The notes under the pieces: generated by a model
The model's database searches: none
What the model saw: only the letters and a program-made list of their open reading frames with translations
Told to the model about the DNA's origin: nothing
NCBI GenBank assembly: GCA_034769895.1
Contig: CM068373.1
Span: forward strand, 281,077,158 to 281,141,157
Direction of reading: 5' to 3'
Length of the DNA stretch: 64,000 bases
DNA from: Magicicada septendecula
Lineage: Eukaryota > Arthropoda > Insecta > Hemiptera > Cicadidae
Program-made: the position numbers and the translations under genes
Part shown: one piece after another, positions 18,935-28,771 of the stretch
How the letters are laid out: each line of letters opens with the position of its first letter
Numbering within the stretch: the stretch's first letter is position 1

Positions 18935-19413
18935 GACGATGCGGGAGGAGCTGGGCTACGACCAGCTTCGTTGAATACCAGTCCTTACCAAGACTGGTGT
19001 CCACTGGCCCCTTTACCCCGGCGATATCCTAGCTCGCTTACCACTGGTGGGGGCTTGCAAGGATCGTCCGGGGCAGCGCTACCTAACGGTCGTGAACAAG
19101 TTAGGAATTACACACTGGAAATGCGGCACTCACCAGGTGAGCCCAGAGCAATCTTCTTTCCTGTCCGGCAGATGTTGTTCCGGCGCAGGTGGTCCTTAGC
19201 AGGGCAACTTCGGCCAGCTGCTTCTTCTACCGGCTACTAAGTTCACCGGCAGCAGCTGGCTTGGTTCCCACGAAGAGAAGAGTTATTCCTCGTCGAAAGG
19301 CGAGGTGGCCGAAGGCAGCAAAGCCGTAGATGGTCCAGCGAAGAGAGCTGAAGAAGAGCAGTCCAATGAGAGCGTCCTTTCAAATCAGAAGCTGGAGCAG
19401 AAGTCTGCCGATC
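18935..19413 (-). promoter_or_regulatory. LINE 5' untranslated region
   Basis: This non-coding leader of about 480 bp lies upstream of ORF1 and ends at the target duplication. Elements of this clade carry an internal promoter here; no specific motif was identified. Confidence 0.5.
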
Positions 19414-19637
19414 GCGGCAAAAAATTTTTAGCGGCGCTGTTTTTATGCCCTGACAGGTCGTATGCCACGAACCTATCAGAGTGCCGCTGGTCCCTGGTTG
19501 GCTCGCCTCGAGCACGTTAGATGGTCACGTTGAGGCCAATCAAGCTGCTGCCGATCCTTGATTGGGTCGCCTCGCCTTCTCGTGTCACGTCTCGGCTGGC
19601 GCCGAGAGCAGATCTTCGCCTCGCTATGTCACAATAT

Positions 19638-20102
19638 ATATAAATTTACTAAAATGAACAAAAAACCTTAAATGCAAATATTTATAATAATACTTAATAA
19701 AATATTGTTATATTGTAATAATTTGATAAGAACACCTTGTAGTATAAGATCATATTTTTAAAAAATTTTATAAAGCAACCATTAAAAAAAAAGTTACTTT
19801 AATTATCCAGAAATTTATGCACATATAAAATTTTTTAAAAGTTCAAACTTAAAACGCGTGTACCTCGGCTAATTTTCAAGATATCAGTATTAAAGAAAAA
19901 TCGATTTAAAGCTTATTTAATGTACTTTAAGGATGTAAAAATTATTTTTTATTAATACATCACAGTTTTATTACACTTATTTATTTGTAAAGCGGACCCC
20001 AAAAGTTATCTTTTTTAAATGTTTTATTAATAAATTTTTCATGCATTAGTTTTATAAGTTTAATTTTTATGATTAACTATTAAAGACTGTATACTATCGA
20101 GA
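19638..20102. repeat. PIN-CXC element, left terminal inverted repeat, inner half
   Basis: This part resumes after the Gypsy insertion and pairs with 22797-23261. Shared inverse blocks include TGATAAGAACACCTTGTAGT, AAATCGATTTAAAGCTTATT and TTTTATTACACTTATTTATT. It ends at ACTATCGAG, close to the gene's stop codon. Confidence 0.9.
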
Positions 20103-22306
20103 TATAGTAATATCAGGTGTCGCTCGGTAGGATATATCTGGAAGCAGTAAATCCAAATCTTCTTGGTCTTCTTCCTCATCAATTATGATCTGTGTGGCAT
20201 TCAAGCATTCGCCATGGCAAGAATGGCCGATGTTCGTACACCGTAGTGCAGCTTTTCTACACCCACACCTGGGTCCACATCCAGTTTTGCATTTACAAAA
20301 AATGAGATTTAAGATCTCGTCAGGTGCGAACAGGTCTTTGGTTGTGACGGGAATGAGCCGATTATTTTCCTGCTTCCACTCCCAGCTTTCAGGTGATAAT
20401 TGGTTTCCCATCCAAAATTGTACATGGTGGTATACTCGATAGGAATGTTGTTTTGCTGCTCCTTCCGTTGGCGTTAGTGCAGCAATGTCCGGTTTGACAT
20501 TAGACACTGCTTGCGTGAACAAGTGATACCGATACAAGTTGAGGGATGTCTGTTTAGCAGGTGCTCCGTACAATTTTAGAAACATTCTGTTCCCTGCCTC
20601 TGCTACAGCCTCATGAGAAGAGCTTGGACTGTTGAAAACATCAGCAATACCTTGCAACTCTGCAGGATGTTTTCTGAACAAATAGACAGACTAGATTTTA
20701 CCTTTCCTGTTTGATGCCGAAGTGGTGTCACCTCCACTAATGCATGCAAGAAGAGAATGCTATTTGTCAGCCCCTCACTTTGCAAATCGTTGCTTGAATA
20801 AACTTTTCTTTCAACGTTGCCATGGCTTGGCTTGATTATCAGTATTTGTCGTTCGGGCGGGGTTAAAGCCATAAGTAGAACCATGAGATTAACATCTTCA
20901 CCGATTATTGCAACGTTGGCATTTTCCTCAGATTTTTCTATAGCAGTTTTAATAATTAATGTATCAGCATCGTCAGATGCTTCTCTAACTTCTATTCCCT
21001 GGTTTCTAAGTGCCACTGAAAGAAAGGAAATAAGCCTTGACTTATTCTTTTCGTTGGAAAGAAAATCCACCTGTTTGACGGTGATCACTGTTCCCTCATC
21101 AAAATGTATGTCCACCGACTTCTTCAGGTTGTATCTTCGGCTTTGTTCAGCTCTCTTAGTACTGCACTCGGTGGAGGAGTAACCGTCAAACACCAAAGTA
21201 CAACTTTTGCCGAAGTAATGCTTGAGAAGGTAGTTGATGTAGCAGTGGCAAATTGTTGAAATTTTTGAATCTTTGGGCCACAATACCTTGTGCAGCAAGA
21301 AGCCACCATCCACAACAATATCGAAGTCGGGGAAGTTAATTTCTGCAGTTGACACTTCAAACACACCATACAGGGCTGATTTTTTAGTTTTCCGCATCCC
21401 AGTTTCGTTAAACAACGATAATGGAAAGAGAGCCAACTCATAATTCATGTATGTCTTTAGGTCTTCATCGCTCTGCTTGCTGATGCTTATCCTTTGGAAT
21501 ATCACCAAAGGGTCGATCACCACAGTTTCACCCCGAACTTTAACAGAATTCGACATACTTGCCAAAGGGAGAGCTCGATGTTTTTTTGACAATTTGACGT
21601 GTCAAAAACGCTGTCCCACTACTTTGTTCATTGCTTGCATTTCTATTGAATAAACACTGAAGCAAGTGACTTTAGCATCACCTACGACTTCACTCGCTAT
21701 TGACATTATTTTATTTGTCACAGGAAATGGAGGATGACTCTGAAACCAACTTGAAAGCTTAGTAATATCTGCAGTGTCTCTAATTTTACGTGCCTCCCCA
21801 AAATCTTCATGCTGTTCACTAGTAGAAAAAAGGATTCCAGTGAACTCTTCAAGTGACGAGCAAATTTCATGGGTAGCAGTCATCCCTAGAACCCATTTGC
21901 TTATCACACTGTCTGTGATTCCCCGCCCTCGCGTCAAGCCACCCACACTTTTCATCGCACGCATCATGGTTTGGTCAATTGTCTGGTCTAACCACACCCC
22001 AGTCCAAAATCGGTCAGTCCTCCGCACTGTGAAGTAACTCTCTTGCACGAAGTTATGGAATTCATCTGGAGTCATCACAGAGGGTAGCTTTATCATGTCC
22101 TGCAAGTATAGGTGACATGATTTGGCGTAAGAGAAATGTCCGGACGCATGGAAATAGGGAATCATATTCTTGACACAGTTCAGGTGGCCTTTCCAATCAC
22201 CTGACCGCTCTGCGTGAATGTAATCCTTTAGCAATGTTATCATATTGAACAATTGGATCCAAAGGGTTGCTGTTGGTCCATTTGTTTTGAGCTGATTCAG
22301 CGCAAA
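20094..22306 (-). pseudogene. PIN (FEN1/XPG-like) nuclease-CXC protein, nearly intact
   Basis: Read in reverse from 22306 this is one gene of about 735 codons with two lesions: an in-frame TGA at 21604-21602 and a frameshift near 20690. The N-terminal third (TATLWIQLFNMI, YFHASGHFSYAKSCHLYLQ, RRTDRFWTGVW, SVGGLTRGRGITDS) belongs to a long protein family widespread in invertebrate genomes with no assigned function. The middle (about 21375-20870) has the acidic motifs of FEN1/XPG-type PIN nucleases: VVDGGFLL, LVFDGYSSTECSTKRAEQ, ASDDADTLI, IIGEDVNLMVLL. After TPTEGAAKQHSYRVYHHVQ comes a CXC domain (20300-20205, CKCKTGCGPRCGCRKAALRC and GHSCHGEC), a zinc-binding, probably DNA-binding module like tesmin/TSO1. 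No ATG opens the frame at 22306, so a short upstream exon may be missing. It fills the space between the inverted repeats, so it is the candidate mobility protein. That role is inference. Confidence 0.82.
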
Positions 22307-22796
22307 TTATAAATAGATAATTACTTACAAGATAATTTCCATTAACTAAAAAGAGAATATCTCTGGACATTTATTTATTTGTGTGTGAAAAATCGTTGTT
22401 ATGGTTTAGTCACATGTATTAATAAAAACATAACCTCTTAAGGCTTATTAATACAGGTGATTAAAACTATTAAATTTGCACTAAAATATACCTTTATACT
22501 GATTAAATAATATAACACACGTTTAAATAATACTTACAAAATTCTCTTCGAAATGAAAATAATTTTGAAAAACTTATTCACCACACACGAAAAACTTATT
22601 CACCACGTGTTTTACTCTATTTTCGTTTGTATAGCACGAATGCTCGACTACTGGAGACTCGACGCATGCGCGCTGCCACCCGTTTAGTTGCGCGACTCGG
22701 CCGCAGCCGGCAGATGTTCGAGGTCAAGCAGCGTTATACTTACATTTCAAATCCATTGTATAATGTATACACCCAGGTATAAATGTATTGCTATAC
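22307..22796 (-). promoter_or_regulatory. upstream region of the PIN-CXC gene
   Basis: This non-coding stretch separates the gene from the right inverted repeat. It contains a local GC-rich patch at about 22650-22730 with ACGCATGCGCGC, similar to an NRF-1-type palindrome, in otherwise AT-rich DNA. That makes it the likely promoter. A splice-donor-like GTAAGTAATT (reverse strand) lies near 22327-22318. Both are suggestions from sequence only. Confidence 0.4.
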
Positions 22797-23789
22797 CTCG
22801 ATAGTAGCCTATACAGTCTATAAAAGTTAATCCTAAAATTTAAACTTATAAAACTAATGCATGAAAAAGTTATTAATAAAATATTTAAAAAAGGCAACTT
22901 TTGGGGCCCGCTTTACAAATAAATAAGTGTAATAAAACTATGATGTATTAATAAAAAATAATTTTTACATCCTTAAAGTACATTAAATAAGCTTTAAATC
23001 GATTTTTCTTTAATACTGATATTTTGAAAATTAGCCGAGATACAGGCGTTTTAAGTTTGAACTTTTAAAAAATTTTATAAGTGCATAAATTTCTGGATAA
23101 TTAAAGTAACATTTTTTTTTAATGGTTGCTTTGAAAATTTTTAAAAAAATATGATCTTATACTACAAGGTGTTCTTATCAAATTATTACAATATAACAAT
23201 ATTTTATTAAGTATTATTATAAATATTTGCATTTAAGGTTTTTTGTTCATTTTAGTAAATTTATATATATATATGTATTATTATAATTAACAATAACAAA
23301 TTATATGAACATTAATATACTAAATCAAAAACTGTAGGCTTTGCTCTTTAATTTGAGACTTGTTCCATGTAAATATTTGCGTTACAACAAAAGTTATTGG
23401 AGACTGAATAATTTGTGAACGATGCGCTTGAACTATTTTAGCGTGGCGATGGCCCGCCGCGGGCGAAACATTTGCCTGAAATTCGACACGATTTTACGAG
23501 AAAACTATTACAGATACAAAAAAATTTATAAGATCGATTTTGTAGCAAATTTCATAAGTGTTATTTTTGTACACGACTATATTTTTGCCAGGACCAACAC
23601 TTTCCGAGATAAAAAGGAAAAACCGAAAAAAGTGACATGTTTCACGTCACTGCCGCTAGAGCTCACTTCCGATTCATCAGGACTTTTGTGTCATTCATCA
23701 CTAGGTACCTCTAAGTAAGCGTGCCAAGTTTCAAAACTGTTGGAATTATTTTTAGCTAAGGTCCTTTTTTGCCCTTCGTTGACTGGACT
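22797..23789. repeat. PIN-CXC element, right terminal inverted repeat
   Basis: This copy is uninterrupted and about 990 bp long. It is the inverse of 7859-8370 plus 19638-20102. It shows the original (TA)n junction (ATTTATATATATATATGTAT near 23260) into which the Gypsy element inserted in the other copy. The arms have diverged by scattered substitutions. Confidence 0.9.
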
Positions 23790-23796
23790 AACATAG

Positions 23797-24522
23797 ACTG
23801 CGTGGACTAGCAACTAGCAGTCGTGGTAGGAACTCTGCCGTGTGCACGGCGTACACCGCGGCCATCGTCACGTACAATGCGGTGGTGACGTGTCTGTTCT
23901 TTAGACCGCTGGAGTCGACGCGTTGGCGTAAAGTCATCGCGATGAGCAACACGACGCTGTTAAATCTGACAGAGAACTTGGCTTCCCAGTCCCTGACGAT
24001 GCTGTTGGCGCATCTCACGTTTATGTTGTACACCGTACAGCAGAGAGTGGCGTCGGTCCATCGCGCCGCCAGTCGCCGGACGCAGAAGTAACCGTGGTCG
24101 CTTTCCGCTGCGTTCATACCGCTTACACCGACCTAAAGACGTAGTACACTTACTTCCTGTATGTACGTTTCGTTACGTTCGCTATGATAGTCACCGTTTC
24201 GCTGTACCTCTGCCTTGTTCTCAACGACGTTTCCTGCTATCGCTGGATGCTGCTCGTCACTGTCATCCTCAAGGTCATATCGGTGTTCCAGCGTATGCAT
24301 ATAACGTCTGATTTCCAGTCAATTGAGGCGTCGATAAATAACATTTACTGGAAAGAGGAAATCAAAGTTTCACATCCGATAAGCGGCAACGTGAGGAAAT
24401 GGTTTTACGAGACCAATCACAGAGACGTAAGCTTTGAATGTGGATACTTCACCGTGGAGTCCGCACTTCTGTGGACGCTCTTTGATTTCTGTACTCTGTT
24501 TATTTTTGCTATTTTCCCTTAG
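23797..24522 (+). pseudogene. gustatory receptor-like gene, 3' part (disrupted)
   Basis: Two forward frames encode membrane-protein-like sequence. The first (about 23790-24091) has YTAAIVTYNAVVTCLFF and SLTMLLAHLTFMLYTVQQR. The second (24145-24522) starts in YFLYVRFVTF and includes SLYLCLVLNDVSC, RWMLLVTVILKVISVF and the end HRDVSFECGYFTVESALLWT. The last block matches the C-terminal signature region of insect gustatory receptors (SFxACGFFxxxxSLL, then a final helix), although the terminal TYLVILxQF is not conserved. The two frames are separated by a frameshift or a lost intron. With 7553-7858 it forms a receptor gene split by the PIN-CXC transposon. Call confidence is moderate because similarity in this family is low. 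Confidence 0.58.
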
Positions 24523-24739
24523 TTGTTGCAACAAACTGATCACAATTGTAAGCAAATGCAGACATTTTGATTGGATCTAGGGAATCTAAGATGGATCAGA
24601 AATCTTACGTACAGAACTAGAGTTATATCTTGCGTTAGTTATAGAGTGATATCTTTCATAATATCAATTTTTGTAATACAAACTAACCGATTTGGATTTT
24701 AATTTTCTATCTTAATCGAATAGTTATGCAATCAAAAAC

Positions 24740-25225
24740 TGATGGTAAGCAAGGTGCATCTCATCTTCATCGTCAGCACTAGAGCCCAACGTGAGCCCCA
24801 GCTTCCAACACCAATCTGCTCCAAAGTCTCCTATCCATTGCCATATCAGTGTACCCCTCACATCCATTCTTATGAGATCTTCTAGCACATCATTCAACCT
24901 CGGTCCTAGGTCGGCCCCTCTTTCTGCTTTTTGTGACCGGTGAGCTCCGAATTTTCTTTGGCATACGCTGATCATCCATCCGCTCTAGACGACTTGACCA
25001 TTGTATTCGTTGAACCTTTACGAATCTTACAATGTCCTCATGATTAAATAGCTCATCTATCTCCTGGTTATTTTTAATTCTCAATTCGTCGTCTTCTTTT
25101 ACCGGGCCATAAACACGTTTTAAGATCGTTCTTTCAAATCTTTTTAGTGTTTTTTCCCTTTTTATCGTCGTCCATGTCTTGCCACTATAAGTAATAACTG
25201 ATCTGATAAGTGTTTAATATATATT
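24740..25225 (-). pseudogene. LINE reverse transcriptase, C-terminal tail
   Basis: The reverse strand from about 25225 reads KTLIRSVITYSGKTW, FERTILKRVYGPVKED, LRIKNNQEIDELF, RIQWSSRLERMDDQRMPKK and RKRGRPR. This is the region after the reverse transcriptase core in a common class of arthropod LINEs. Frameshifts follow near 24900. It is a 5'-truncated, inactive fragment. Confidence 0.82.
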
Positions 25226-26399
25226 TATTTTTGTGTTATGACTAATGAGGTTGCTTCTCAATAGTCTACTGTAGGTCCATCTCATTTGACATGAAAATAC
25301 TGCAACACTCAGAATGGACAGCAGGGGGCGTGCGCTAAGTGAGCATGATTTCAACGCGTTAAACGGGTTCGGTCTAGTGTCCATCTTTCTGTCTACACGA
25401 TACTTCAATACCGTCTGGTATAAACAAGACCATTTTAGAAACCTCACTATTAAAGTCAAAACAGCTGGTCATGTCTACTCTACATGACTCCATTGGTAGC
25501 CATAAATGTGGACAGAGACAAAGTGCATTGGTCAGTCATTGATCGGTCAGTTCTGCAAATTGAATTACAGTGATTAGAGTGCACTCTAATATTGCAATTT
25601 AATATTGCAATATTAGTGCAATATTGATTTTTGTTACGTATACCAACTTTGTTACCGTTATTTTTACATTGTATACGCCGGATAACTGTGTAACTAGTAA
25701 TAGTATGTCACTACATGTGTGGTTGGCTTATTTACGCTTTAATAAAAGATTTTCACTACTGTTTTCTCTGGTGTTTTGTGATTTACTTCACTGTTCTAAT
25801 ATAATAATATAGGCTAGAGTCCTAAAATGTTTTATGTTTTGTAATAAAATATTGCGTGTTTTTTAACCAATCTGAAAGACCATCAGTTTCAAGGGTAAGT
25901 ATTTTCCCCTTATAAGTTTAACAAAGGCACATAGTGTATTAGTTAATACGATATTTACCAGACCTGGCTAAACAGTAACGAGACTGAATTTATTTCCCAC
26001 AAAGCGGTAGCACTGTGAAATCAAATAACCCAAGACCTGTTGCCGACCAATGCTGCCACAACTTGATCATCTGCGTACAAAAGCGTGTACGGACAGCCGT
26101 CGTTTACTAAAATTCCCAGTTTCACCCATCCACACATTCCTAATGTACTTTCCATCTATTTAAGACTGCGCTTGAGTAAAGTATATGCTATGGAACACAT
26201 TTGCCTTAAACGTTTTGCTACTAAAGACTCATAATTGAATAAAATAAATTATGGTACAAATGAAAAAAAAAGATAATAGTTGTACAAAAGATTGATTGTA
26301 ATTACTACTCCTGTAAGTGGGTACATCAACATCATCTTCACATCACGGAACAGGCAAGGAACTGCGTGTTCCGTCTTCAAGAATCCTCTAAGCCGTCTC
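25226..26399. other. no recognisable feature
   Basis: This is AT-rich DNA. A short inverted AT cluster occurs near 25580-25625 (GCAATATTAGTGCAATATTG). No protein similarity is recognised. Confidence 0.55.
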
Positions 26400-27235
26400 T
26401 TCCTGCGTCTACCCACACACCTGTGTTCTATAGGTTTGCATTTGCAGGCTTGTTTGGACAGTCATTAATCTGATATTCTTTTTAATTGTAAATTCTAAAA
26501 AAACTTGTAACCCGTCTCTTATGGTCTCATTCTTTATACGGTCGAATTTAGAACACCTTTCAACTCCTCTTATGAACGCCATTTCCGAGGCCTGTATTTT
26601 ACTGTCTTTTTTTATGGTTGTTGTCCACAATTCACACCATAGGACAGTACAGAGACTTTCATGACTTTGTGAAACATTAATTTTGTATCGCGAAGTACCT
26701 TGTTTTAAAAATACGGTTCATTGTTACACAGATCGTCTGGAACTTACCTAGCTTAACATCTGTATCATAATTCCTATTACAGTCAAATAATTCCTAATCA
26801 TTTCCCAAATAATTAATGTGGCTCGTCTGTTCTAGAATTCGATCACTAATCATTGTTTATGTTCTTATTGGCTCGTTAACTCAAAATGTCATTACCTTTG
26901 TTTTATAGTGGAGAATTTTATATTGTATTATTTGCAAATCTGATGAAAATTAGAAACAGATTTTTGCAAATCAGATTCTTTATTTTGATATTTTGAAGTA
27001 CAAGCAAGTCGTCAGCAAACAACAGCACATTCAAATATCTATCTCGTGATAACTTAATACCAGGTTTCACTAGATGTTTCCACTTCCTTACCAGATCGTC
27101 AATATAAATGTTAAAAAGTGTAGGTGATATACTGCACCCTTGTCTGACGCCTCGATTGACGGATGTTTGGTGAGAAATCCTACAAATATTTTTGACAGCT
27201 ATACTTGTTCCATTATAGAGGCCTTGTATAGTGCT
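26400..27235 (-). pseudogene. LINE reverse transcriptase fragment with FADD motif
   Basis: From 27235 the reverse strand is open through IQGLYNGTSIAVKNICR, RGVRQGCSISPTLFNIYIDD and LNVLLFADDLLVLQ. These are the fingers-palm motifs of a non-LTR reverse transcriptase, including the catalytic FADD (about 27020-27000). After frame changes the C-terminal tail appears at 26630-26420 (SKIQASEMAFIRGVERCSKF). The N-terminal endonuclease is absent. It is a 5'-truncated copy of the same broad class as the other tails in the window, but it keeps more of the catalytic domain. Confidence 0.85.
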
Positions 27236-27639
27236 TGTAAGTAGTTGAGGGTATCGTATAGTACCGTACTATTGTGCGTACCGTACGTGGGAGGGCTGAG
27301 GGTATCGTATAAGTCGAAGTTGTGACACTTGCTCTGAATGACATTTGCTCGGAGGTCGAATGTAGTGACATTTGCTCGGAGAAACAGTGGTTCTAGGAAA
27401 CCCATAATGATTCCAGTAAGTTTAGTATGGTATTAAGCAGTTACATTTGCACAGAAGCCAACGATGACTTTTAAAAACTGTTACGTGGCCAACCTGACTG
27501 CATACGTCCAACAGTAAGTCCTTTATTTCATCTAACAGTTAATTAAAATATCGGTATGGAGAACCATTCATGACTTCCATGTTCTAAGATTTATATTTAA
27601 AATCATATTCGAAATGAAATATTTCCATAGAAACTACTT
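27236..27639. other. short imperfect internal repeats, no gene
   Basis: Immediately beyond the LINE 5' truncation point, GGGTATCGTATA occurs twice (about 27250 and 27300) and ACATTTGCTCGGAG twice (about 27339 and 27367). No element was recognised. Confidence 0.5.
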
Positions 27640-27820
27640 CTTTCTACTTATTGCTTCAGCCTTAACCACAGTACTGTGGTCACTAACGTATACCACCTCA
27701 CGTTTTCGCACTCGATTTTCACTGATGATGGCAGTTGTAGCACTGCCGAAAAGTCTGGTTTTGCAGAAAACATTGGACTACGGCTAAACAGCCCGGGAAG
27801 GAATTTTAACAAAGAACTAC
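27640..27820 (+). mobile_element. Penelope-like element terminal fragment
   Basis: The segment contains CACAGTACTGTGGTC, a hammerhead-like motif and GTCTGGTTTTGCAGAAAAC leading to CAGCCCGGGA. The same string of blocks, diverged, occurs at 39240-39360 (inverted) and 39719-39812. Assignment to a PLE end is by the hammerhead-like motif and is tentative. Confidence 0.5.
27722..27758 (+). ncRNA. hammerhead-like motif 1
   Basis: CTGATGAT is followed by a perfect stem (GGCAGT / ACTGCC) and GAAAAG. It fits the shared pattern CTGANGAT-stem-GAAA seen elsewhere in the window. The fifth core base is A instead of C after GAAA. Confidence 0.5.
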
Positions 27821-28020
27821 TTCTTTGTTGCCGATAACGTAGTACACATATAAAAAATTCTCCCCTCCCCCTTCAACTATAATTTTCATTAATAGAAAAT
27901 ACCCTCACCCCGTTCACCTAACCTCTTCATTTATAGATATTTCATCTACGTTTCTACAGTGGATTATTATGAGCTTCTTATCAGGATACTTTATTTATCA
28001 AAATTAAGTACTTTACTCTT

Positions 28021-28505
28021 GTAAAACATAAAATGTTGCAGGTAAACTACCCCTTTCTCTTTACCGATCTTCACCAAAATCAATAGACCTTCAGTCCTCT
28101 ACAATTCAGGGATGCATGCAAAAAAATATTTGATTCTGTTTAAATGTGCGGCAGTTATCGTTCGTCATGAAAACATTTCTCTTGTTACAACATAAAATGT
28201 TGCCGGTAAACAACCCCTTTCCCTTAACTGATCTTCACCAAAATCAACAGGCCTTGAGTTCTCTACAATTCAGGCACGTATGCAGAAAATTATTTGATTC
28301 TCTTTGAATTTACGGCAGTTATCTTTCGTCATAAAAAAATTACCCTTGTTAAAACATAAAATGTTGCCGGTAAACTACCCCTTTCCCTTAACCGATCTTC
28401 ACCAAAAACAATAAGTCTTGAGAACTCTATAATCCAGGGCTGTATGCGAAACATTATTTGATTCTGTTTGAATTTGCTTCTGTTATCGTTTGCCATAGAA
28501 AAAAA
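28021..28505 (+). repeat. 164-bp tandem repeat, three copies
   Basis: Three units begin with CATAAAATGTTGC at 28027, 28191 and 28355, an exact 164-bp spacing. Each contains CCGATCTTCACCAAAA or a variant, AATTCAGG and TTTGATTCT. Units are roughly 85-90% alike by eye. No protein is encoded. Confidence 0.88.
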
Positions 28506-28507
28506 TC

Positions 28508-28552
28508 TACAGACACACACAGATACACACACAGACACACACACAGACACTT
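28508..28552. repeat. (CA)n-rich microsatellite
   Basis: ACAGACACACACAGATACACACACAG-type simple sequence directly follows the third 164-bp unit. It has no coding meaning. Confidence 0.85.
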
Positions 28553-28771
28553 GTCGAAAAACGACTTTTTTTCATGTTTTGAGTGTAGTACAATCAGAAT
28601 CTGCAATAATCTCGAACACGATTTTTTTTTGCCATCACCATACTTCCATTTCCTTAAGGAACATGGAAGTAAAAAAGAACGTTTATATTGACAACATTTA
28701 CTAATCATGTCGTTAGCCTAATCAACTTCTTTTAGTCAGGCTGATCAAATTCTCTGCCTATATATATATAT

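Larger units (their letters stand above)
14257..19413 (-). mobile_element. full-length jockey-clade non-LTR retrotransposon (LINE)
   Basis: The element lies on the reverse strand with a ~480-bp 5' leader (19413-18935), ORF1 (gag), ORF2 (endonuclease and reverse transcriptase) overlapping by four bases, a short 3' UTR and a poly(A) tail (T20 at 14259-14278). GCGGCAAAA at 14248-14256 and GCGGCAAAAAA at 19414-19424 form a target duplication of 9-11 bp, typical of target-primed reverse transcription. Both frames are complete. The site is inside the 5' LTR of the Gypsy element. Confidence 0.92.
8371..19633 (-). mobile_element. Gypsy/Ty3-type LTR retrotransposon carrying a LINE inside its LTR
   Basis: The element runs TG...CA on both ends (TGTCACAGG at 8371, ATGTCACA ending at 19633) and is flanked by ATAT on each side (8367-8370, 19634-19637). 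Because the target is a TA tract, the exact duplication length is uncertain. In transcription order on the reverse strand it has the 5' LTR (19633-13967), a two-base gap, a tRNA-Lys primer-binding site (13964-13947), gag, pol in a different frame, a purine-rich tract and the 3' LTR (9948-8371). Protease, reverse transcriptase, RNase H and integrase are in one uninterrupted 1,136-codon frame. No envelope gene is present. Without LINE sequence each LTR would be about 500 bp. The lysine primer site recalls the Osvaldo/Ulysses lineage, but that is only suggestive. The insertion is clearly recent. Confidence 0.93.
13967..19633 (-). repeat. Gypsy element 5' LTR (with full-length LINE insert)
   Basis: This LTR matches the 3' LTR on both sides of an inserted 5.2-kb LINE (14257-19413). 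Its total length is 5,667 bp against 1,578 bp for the 3' LTR. The insertion point in both is the A/T run in the sequence GCGGCAAAAAATTTTTAGCG. LTR ends and primer-site spacing are intact. Confidence 0.9.
7859..23789 (-). mobile_element. DNA transposon with ~980-bp terminal inverted repeats encoding a PIN-CXC protein (split by a Gypsy insertion)
   Basis: The left repeat (7859-8370, continuing at 19638-20102) is the reverse complement of the right repeat (22797-23789), with scattered substitutions and small indels. The outer tips share CCAGTCAA, and the internal landmark TTAGCTAAAAATAATT lies near each tip. AACATAG directly flanks both ends (7852-7858 and 23790-23796) and is a candidate 7-bp target duplication. 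Removing the nested 11.3-kb Gypsy element leaves about 4.66 kb. The ~2.7-kb interior holds one reverse-strand gene, whose stop codon falls at the inner edge of the left repeat, and a ~490-bp upstream region. The protein contains no transposase catalytic core that I recognise. I do not know a described superfamily matching this architecture, so the classification is left open. Confidence 0.8.

Noticed and set aside
17346-18974. Forward frames of 100-180 codons across the LINE ORF1
   Set aside because: Antisense of the Pro/Ala-rich gag-like protein; the composition explains them.
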